Shown here: positions 8,792 through 12,184 of the stretch, piece by piece
How positions within the stretch are numbered: position 1 is the first letter of the stretch
Layout: each line of letters begins with the position of its first letter
NCBI RefSeq assembly: GCF_010093535.1
Contig: NW_022985176.1
Location: 414,116 to 426,299 of the forward strand
DNA: 12,184 nt
Reading direction: 5' to 3'
From: Lindgomyces ingoldianus
Taxonomy: Eukaryota > Ascomycota > Dothideomycetes > Pleosporales > Lindgomycetaceae
Program-made: the position numbers and the translations under genes
The notes under the pieces: model-generated
Database searches by the model: none
The model's input: the letters and a program-made list of their open reading frames with translations, nothing else
What the model was told of the DNA's origin: nothing

Positions 8792-9795
8792 TTGCTAGTA
8801 AAAAATAATCCCTTTTAAAAGCTAACCCTACTATGCTTTAATACACTAGTTTAATGTACTTATGCTATATAAATAGCAGTCCTAAAACTTAAGGTCTAGT
8901 TTGTATAACATCTATAGCTTGTAATAAGTGTCTACTAGTATTACTGTCTTAACTTCTCTGTTTAATTGTATAAAGCGTAGCTGTAGCTAAACTTCCTCTA
9001 AGGTGTAGAAGAATTAATAAGCATAGCTAACAGTAGTTAAAGCTAATATTTCTACATATATTTAGATAATATATCTAGAATATGCGTTAAGACAGGCATA
9101 TATTTTAATTTTATACAGGTAGAGTTTATAGTATCTATTAATTAACTAGATAAAGTTTAGACTAGAAATAATATATTCTTCTTAGTAGTGTTAAAGATTG
9201 TGTTTATGTTGTTTAACTGCTTTAAAGTTAATTATATAATAAGCCTAGAAAAGTTAATCTCTAGCAACAATATAGCCCTGCTGCTAAAAGTAGGTGTGTA
9301 GGTATCCTTGCTTGTATCTGTTAATAACGCCTTTTTTAAGTTTTTTAGTAATAAGTCTTTATATAAGCTAATTAGCTTTTTGCTGTTTTTCTACTTTGTT
9401 TATACAGCGCTAAAGACTAAGCTTAAAGCAAAGTTGTATAAGAGCATATTTCCTAATATTAAAGCCCTTTACCTGTAATATAGTAAGTATCTTTTTATTA
9501 TTAAGTCTAACTTTAAAGAATAGGACTTAAATACGCTTTTTAGCAGCATCTTTAACATAGGTAGGAGGCTAGCGCTAGAGATTCTAATCTTTAAACTGCT
9601 GCTTAATTATATAAGTAGTAACATTAATCTAATATGTATTATAAAGATACATAGTAATCTAATTTATTGTAAGGCCTTCTTAAAAGAGCCTGCAAAGCTC
9701 TAATTAATATAGAGTTAAATTAATAGAAGGGCGACTGCCTGCCCTTGTACGTGAGTAATAACATCTAAAAAGTGGTTTGTATACTAACCAGGCAT

Positions 9796-9909
9796 GCTGA
9801 TATAATATTGTACGACAGGAAATAATTATTTAACAAGTTATTAAGGCTACACAGATGTTCTACAAGGTGTTTTAGTACTGTATGGAGGGGTGGTTGTGCG
9901 GGGAAAAAA
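9796..9909 (-). promoter_or_regulatory. Presumed transposase promoter region
   Basis: This short stretch lies between the likely transposase start at 9795 and the right 45-bp inverted repeat. It is less AT-rich toward the repeat. TATTATAT occurs about 15 bp upstream of the ATG on the minus strand. No better core promoter motif can be singled out. Confidence 0.3.
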
Positions 9910-9954
9910 TTTCGTTTGAGTTTTGTCCCCTCACCCGCTTATCGTCCGCCGTAC
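9910..9954 (-). repeat. Subterminal 45-bp inverted repeat, right copy
   Basis: Exact inverse of 5417-5461, with no mismatch over 45 bases, although the two copies are 4.4 kb apart in heavily mutated DNA. It lies about 115 bp upstream of the likely transposase start, so it could act as promoter or as transposase-binding site. Confidence 0.92.
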
Positions 9955-9980
9955 ACTTGCCCTATGCGCGACCAGCTTGC

Positions 9981-10080
9981 AACATGCTGCAAAATGCTGC
10001 AATTTGCTGCAAGTTGCTGCAACATGCTGTAAAATGCTGCAACATGCTGCAAAATGCTGCAAAATGCTGCAATTTGCTGC
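9981..10080 (+). repeat. Ten 10-bp tandem repeats (AANNTGCTGC) near the right transposon end
   Basis: Ten exact-length units of AANNTGCTGC fill 9981-10080, with NN being CA, AA, TT or GT. One unit ends TGT instead of TGC. Degenerate units flank both sides (9971-9980 and 10081-10090). The period is exactly 10 bp, close to one DNA turn, so a bound protein would meet every unit on the same face. Subterminal arrays of this kind bind transposase in other DNA transposons. The array also produces spurious overlapping open frames with Cys/Leu/Gln-rich repeats. It is full of CpA and TpG that RIP has not touched. Confidence 0.95.
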
Positions 10081-10091
10081 AACGTACTGTT

Positions 10092-10106
10092 CGAGCTTAT
10101 TGCTCG
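10092..10106 (+). repeat. Short hairpin beside the 10-bp array
   Basis: CGAGC at 10092-10096 pairs with GCTCG at 10102-10106 across a TTATT loop. It lies between the 10-bp array and the right terminus. Confidence 0.4.
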
Positions 10107-10135
10107 TACTATGTAGCAGCTTTCGTCAAGCGTTC

Positions 10136-10153
10136 CTCCTGTCTTGACAGTAG
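10136..10153 (+). repeat. Near-terminal hairpin at the right transposon end
   Basis: CTGTC-TT-GACAG at 10139-10150 is a perfect 5-bp inverted repeat, extended to CCT/AGG on both sides after one mismatch. It sits 16-34 bases from the right end of the element and may be part of the recognition region. Confidence 0.5.
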
Positions 10154-10169
10154 GTGCGCATATCTAACA
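10154..10169 (-). repeat. Right terminal inverted repeat
   Basis: Read from the outside inward on the minus strand it is TGTTAGATATGCGCAC, matching the left end in 12 of 16 positions, including the first eight. Confidence 0.8.
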
Positions 10170-10174
10170 ACTAT
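10170..10174. repeat. Target-site duplication, right (ACTAT)
   Basis: Exact copy of 5242-5246. Repeat copy B continues directly after it with AGAGTTGTACTAAAAG, against AAAGTTATACTAAAAG in copy A. Confidence 0.9.
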
Positions 10175-10587
10175 AGAGTTGTACTAAAAGCAATTACATT
10201 GTTAAACTCTCTAACTATTTTATATAGTTTACTAGTAAGAACACTTCTAGTTACTTTTTTATACTTAGTAGAATTCTTGTATATAATGTTACTAAGTATT
10301 TTAAAGCAGTTACTTTACTGTGTATAGTCCTTATTACCTAATATAATTAAGAATTCTAGCTATAAGCTAAGGTTCTTGTTATTAGTAAATAATTTATTTA
10401 TAAAAATAAACAGCTTCACACTATTAAGCTATAATAGTAGAAAGGTAAGACTATGCTTACTATTATCTATCTGCTATTAGATTTATATGTTAAGTGTGTT
10501 AATATTATTATATAAAAAGTTTATAGTTTATGTAGTAATAAATAAGTTAAATGCTGTCTTTAGTTAACATATAAATGCAATGTATAC
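10175..10587. repeat. Long direct repeat, copy B, right part
   Basis: This continues copy B after the transposon and aligns with about 3088-3500 of copy A to the shared end AATGTATAC. Differences are mainly C/T and G/A transitions, with a few short indels (for example near 10276). No gene is visible. Confidence 0.8.
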
Positions 10588-10985
10588 CTTTTTTATACAT
10601 TACTTAATATATTATTATGCAGCATCCTTGTTCTTTAAGTTAATTATAAAATACTACAACAGTTTATAAATAATCTGTAAAAGCAAAGCTTGCTTAGAGT
10701 AATTGTTGCAACTACTAATTAGAGAGTAATAAGAAGCAAGTCTATTAACTATAAGAGGCTTATAAAGAGCTTAGGCGCTAAGTGTCTTAGGCTGCTTGTC
10801 TGAAACACAGGCGCGACACCAGGCCTATGTGCGCGACAGTAGGTCCCTGCGCTCTTCTTACGCAACAGTAATAGTTAGCGTATTAAAGTAGGTTGTCTAG
10901 GTTAAAGAATAGTTACAGCATAATGCTTAGCAAAGTAGTATTAGACAGGTAATAAATATATAATAATAACATTTAACTATAGCAT
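10588..10985. other. AT-rich stretch with a small GC-rich patch, no gene
   Basis: Mostly RIP-like AT-rich DNA without a readable frame. At 10811-10850 a GC-richer patch contains two adjacent 20-base units starting GCGCGACA, about two thirds identical. Nothing else could be recognised. Confidence 0.5.
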
Positions 10986-11005
10986 ATAACTAATCTGTTT
11001 GCAGT

Positions 11006-11094
11006 AGTGACACTTAGATGTGTTGTCACTATAGTTGCACAATAGTTAGATGTGTTGTTACACAATGGTCAGATGCGTTAGCACTATAGTTGTA
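11006..11094 (+). repeat. Three imperfect short repeats with a 7-bp hairpin
   Basis: Related units start at 11014 (TTAGATGTGTTGTCAC), 11046 (TTAGATGTGTTGTTAC) and 11069 (TCAGATGCGTTAGCAC). The first and third continue with TATAGTTG. AGTGACA at 11006-11012 is the exact inverse of TGTCACT at 11024-11030. The block precedes a TATA-like sequence by about 50 bases and could be an upstream regulatory region of an old element. Confidence 0.5.
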
Positions 11095-11132
11095 TACATC
11101 TCAGCACAGTCTGTTGCCAAGACCCACCTAAT

Positions 11133-11151
11133 TATTTCGCATATATATAGA
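11133..11151 (+). promoter_or_regulatory. TATA-like block 1 (TATTTCGCATATATATAGA)
   Basis: This word recurs almost exactly at 11648-11669. Here it follows the short-repeat block and leads into less AT-rich DNA. It looks like a core promoter, perhaps of an LTR or another element, but no intact gene follows. Confidence 0.35.
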
Positions 11152-11231
11152 CTCTTGTAAAGGACTCCCCTAGCAATACATTTAATGCAGTTTATTATGT
11201 CTCTAGTGCCTTACATAGCTTCACATAATCA

Positions 11232-11282
11232 CTAACACACTAATATAGCTAATGCTAATCCCTAACACACTAATATAGCTAA
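11232..11282 (+). repeat. Perfect 21-bp direct repeat, period 30
   Basis: The 21 bases at 11232-11252 (CTAACACACTA...TAGCTAA) recur without mismatch at 11262-11282, separated by nine bases. Function unknown. Confidence 0.85.
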
Positions 11283-11647
11283 AAAAGTAAATAATAGCTA
11301 GCTCTAGCTCTTAACGCGTTTCTGCCCTTGCAATAGTCTTCCTTTATCACAGTTATGTTACAGCTATCTAACCCCTAAGTACCCTAAGGGCTTGGAACAG
11401 GGTATATAGGCTCCTTAGCCTCTGTACCTCTGCCTTTAACCCTAAGGTTTACTCTCTCTTGTTACCCCCCTATCCTGCATTCCCTCTTTGTAACCTGTTT
11501 TTTCTGCTTAATACCTCTTACATTCTCCCCTTTGCACCTTGCGGTCTCTAGCGTTGTGTAATAAAGTAGACGCCCCGCCTACTAAGCTAATACTATGCGA
11601 CTTTCCCCACTATACTAAAAGGTACGCACAGGAATACTTAAGCTAAG
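11283..11647. other. Moderately AT-rich stretch without a recognised gene
   Basis: The composition is milder than in the RIP-degraded blocks, with C/T-rich runs at about 11330-11530. I see no frame with a recognisable product and no tRNA or terminator. It may be part of a degraded retroelement between the two TATA-like blocks. Confidence 0.4.
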
Positions 11648-11669
11648 TATTCTCGCATATATATATAGA
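11648..11669 (+). promoter_or_regulatory. TATA-like block 2
   Basis: TATTCTCGCATATATATATAGA repeats the 11133-11151 block with one base changed and a few added. The flanking sequences are not alike, so a shared core promoter or convergent AT-rich sequence are both possible. Confidence 0.3.
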
Positions 11670-12083
11670 TAATGCTAGAGCTAGCACTAGCACTAGCGGT
11701 TGTCTCTAGTCTAGCCTAAACCTCTATAAGCAAGAGAAGGCCACATAGTTAACTATGCCTACCTTGTTACACGTTGCGCCTGTTCCTTTTACTGCCTAAT
11801 ACTGCCACGCTATGCCTAATACTGCTACCTAATATCTTTAATTTAATTGTTTTAGCATTAAAGCTCTAGTTGTAGAGCTGCAGCTTGTGTAGTTTGTTGC
11901 ATCTGCAGGAATTTCTTAGAGTGCTAGGGAGCTCTAGCGCTGCCTCTGCCTCTGCCTCTGCCTCTCTATCGCTGCAAAGATTAATGTAGTACATGTAATA
12001 CCTTAACAAGTTGTTTTACTTACACAACTGCTAGTTTAGCTTCTTTAACTACTGTTTAAATATAATAGGCTAATGCCTAGAGA
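11670..12083. other. Low-complexity flank, no gene recognised
   Basis: Contains short repeated words (GCTAGAGCTAGCACTAGC near 11675-11697; TGCCTAATACTGC twice near 11794-11827) and the TGCCTC repeat listed separately. No readable gene. The last bases before the presumed second element are AGAGA at 12079-12083, a candidate target duplication whose partner would lie outside the window. Confidence 0.4.
11941..11964 (+). repeat. Hexanucleotide repeat (TGCCTC)4
   Basis: Four perfect TGCCTC units in a row, followed by TCTATC. A simple microsatellite without visible coding context. Confidence 0.9.
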
Positions 12084-12184
12084 TGTTAGTAAGAGATTAC
12101 CTACTAGAGTTAAGAAATGCATAAAGTAAATTGCAGTAAATTGCAGCAAACTACAGCAAATTGCAGCAAACTACAGCAAATTGC
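12084..12184 (+). mobile_element. Probable left end of a second, related transposon (cut by the window)
   Basis: TGTTAG at 12084-12089 is followed by ACCTACT at about the same distance as in the inverted right end of the nested transposon (TGTTAG, ten or eleven bases, ACCTACT). From 12131 to the end of the window runs a 10-bp array of TTGCAGCAAA and variants (CTACAGCAAA, TTGCAGTAAA). This is the inverse of TTTGCTGCAA, the unit of the array near the right end of the nested element, in the orientation expected for an end pointing rightward. The variants look like RIP transitions. The rest of the element lies outside the window. Confidence 0.55.
12131..12184 (+). repeat. 10-bp tandem array (TTGCAGCAAA), continues beyond the window
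   Basis: Five full 10-bp units and a partial sixth. Unit sequences alternate between TTGCAGCAAA and CTACAGCAAA after a first TTGCAGTAAA. It is the same repeat family as 9981-10080, on the opposite strand. Confidence 0.9.

Larger units (their letters stand above)
7970..9795 (-). pseudogene. Decayed rve/DDE transposase with two introns
   Basis: Decayed cut-and-paste transposase related to retroviral integrase. N-terminal to the core, the frame reads ILTILQVKGFNIRKYALIQL, like a helix-turn-helix. Next come QGYLHTYF and YIVARD, then the rve core with IKIYACLNAYSRYII. The block after the core reads DNLADQISLYAVYILNL, then INRYLPPNTLN and VKRITPYLEVYLHLQ. Fungal integrase-core proteins share this order of motifs. 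By comparison with that family, the three catalytic codons are at 9137-9139 (AAT, Asn for Asp), 8960-8962 (AAC, Asn for Asp) and 8837-8839 (AAA, Lys for Glu), spaced about 59 and 41 residues apart. Many TAA/TAG codons stand for former Gln/Trp. Frames join correctly only if introns at 8746-8791 and 8174-8235 are removed. Starts at 9795 (MPG, frame later shifts) or 9652 are possible; a stop is at 7970-7972. The enzyme is inactive. Confidence 0.85.
5247..10169. mobile_element. Nested DNA transposon with integrase-type (rve) transposase, 4,923 bp
   Basis: The element interrupts repeat copy B and is flanked by ACTAT duplications. It starts TGTTAGATTAAAGCAC and ends so that its inverse begins TGTTAGATATGCGCAC, an 8-bp perfect terminal inverted repeat with 12 of the first 16 bases identical. 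A perfect 45-bp inverted repeat lies further in at both ends. There are no long direct terminal repeats and no recognisable reverse transcriptase, so it is not an LTR retrotransposon. On the minus strand it holds a decayed DDE transposase related to retroviral integrases, and probably a second decayed gene on the plus strand. TG...CA ends plus a 5-bp duplication fit integrase-like transposases such as Ginger or IS3EU elements; that family name is inferred. The body is RIP-mutated, while about 200-300 bp near each end is not. Confidence 0.88.

Noticed and set aside
9196..9700. Long nearly open plus-strand frame, Leu/Ile/Phe-rich
   Set aside because: The minus strand of the same DNA carries the transposase N-terminal motifs. 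The hydrophobic plus-strand frame is its antisense reflection.
9981..10080. CRISPR-like or centromeric satellite array
   Set aside because: Units are 10 bp with no spacers, in a eukaryotic transposon end. The array is too short and local for a satellite.
5247..10169. LTR retrotransposon interpretation (TG...CA ends, 5-bp duplication)
   Set aside because: The two ends are inverted, not direct, repeats and no reverse transcriptase or protease motif was found. The transposase motifs fit a stand-alone rve protein.
9882..10187. Overlapping 101- and 74-codon plus-strand open frames, Cys/Leu/Gln-rich
   Set aside because: They are created by translating the 10-bp tandem array, one crosses the transposon end, and both lack any recognisable domain.
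11283..12083. tRNA or small RNA gene
   Set aside because: No cloverleaf with a GGTTC-type T-loop or other conserved tRNA boxes could be found.

Overview
This window looks like an AT-rich, transposon-filled block from a filamentous ascomycete genome (Pezizomycotina; the exact group cannot be told from this sequence). Most of it is dominated by TA, CTA and TAG. Where two copies of a sequence can be compared, they differ mainly by C/T and G/A transitions. Reading frames are broken mostly by TAA/TAG where CAA, CAG or TGG would be expected. This is the signature of repeat-induced point mutation (RIP). I found no intact host gene, rRNA, tRNA or CRISPR array.

Layout: (1) Bases 57-335 are a GC-richer island that fits a solo LTR (TGTAAC...GTTACA, flanks TACAC/TATAC) with a strongly G-rich core. 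(2) Bases 336-2153 are RIP-degraded, with only traces of minus-strand coding. (3) A long repeat occurs twice head to tail: copy A at 2154-3500 and copy B from 3501. Copy B is longer by two internal segments, one holding an unmutated CA/GA microsatellite, and it is split by an insertion. (4) The insertion, 5247-10169 (4,923 bp), is a nested DNA transposon. Its empty site is preserved in copy A, which proves both ends and a 5-bp target duplication (ACTAT). Copy B resumes at 10175 and ends at 10587. (5) Bases 10588-12083 hold short repeats, two TATA-like blocks and a hexanucleotide repeat. (6) From 12084 the window seems to run into the end of a second, related transposon.

The nested transposon is the main discovery. 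Its termini are TGTTAGAT...ATCTAACA. On the minus strand it carries a decayed, intron-containing transposase with a retroviral-integrase-like (rve) DDE core. All three catalytic positions read as N, N and K instead of D, D and E, so the enzyme is dead. A second decayed gene probably runs on the plus strand, converging on it. Each end has a GC-rich block unlike the body: a perfect 45-bp inverted repeat about 170-215 bp inside both ends, plus ten 10-bp subterminal repeats at the right end. The same 10-bp repeat, in the other orientation and just inside another TGTTAG, appears at the very end of the window. TG...CA ends, a 5-bp duplication and an integrase-type transposase recall Ginger/IS3EU-like elements, but the family name is inference.

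Order of events read from the sequence: the repeat was duplicated in tandem, the transposon inserted into copy B, and RIP degraded the repeats and the transposon body. The transposon ends and the microsatellite escaped or came later.
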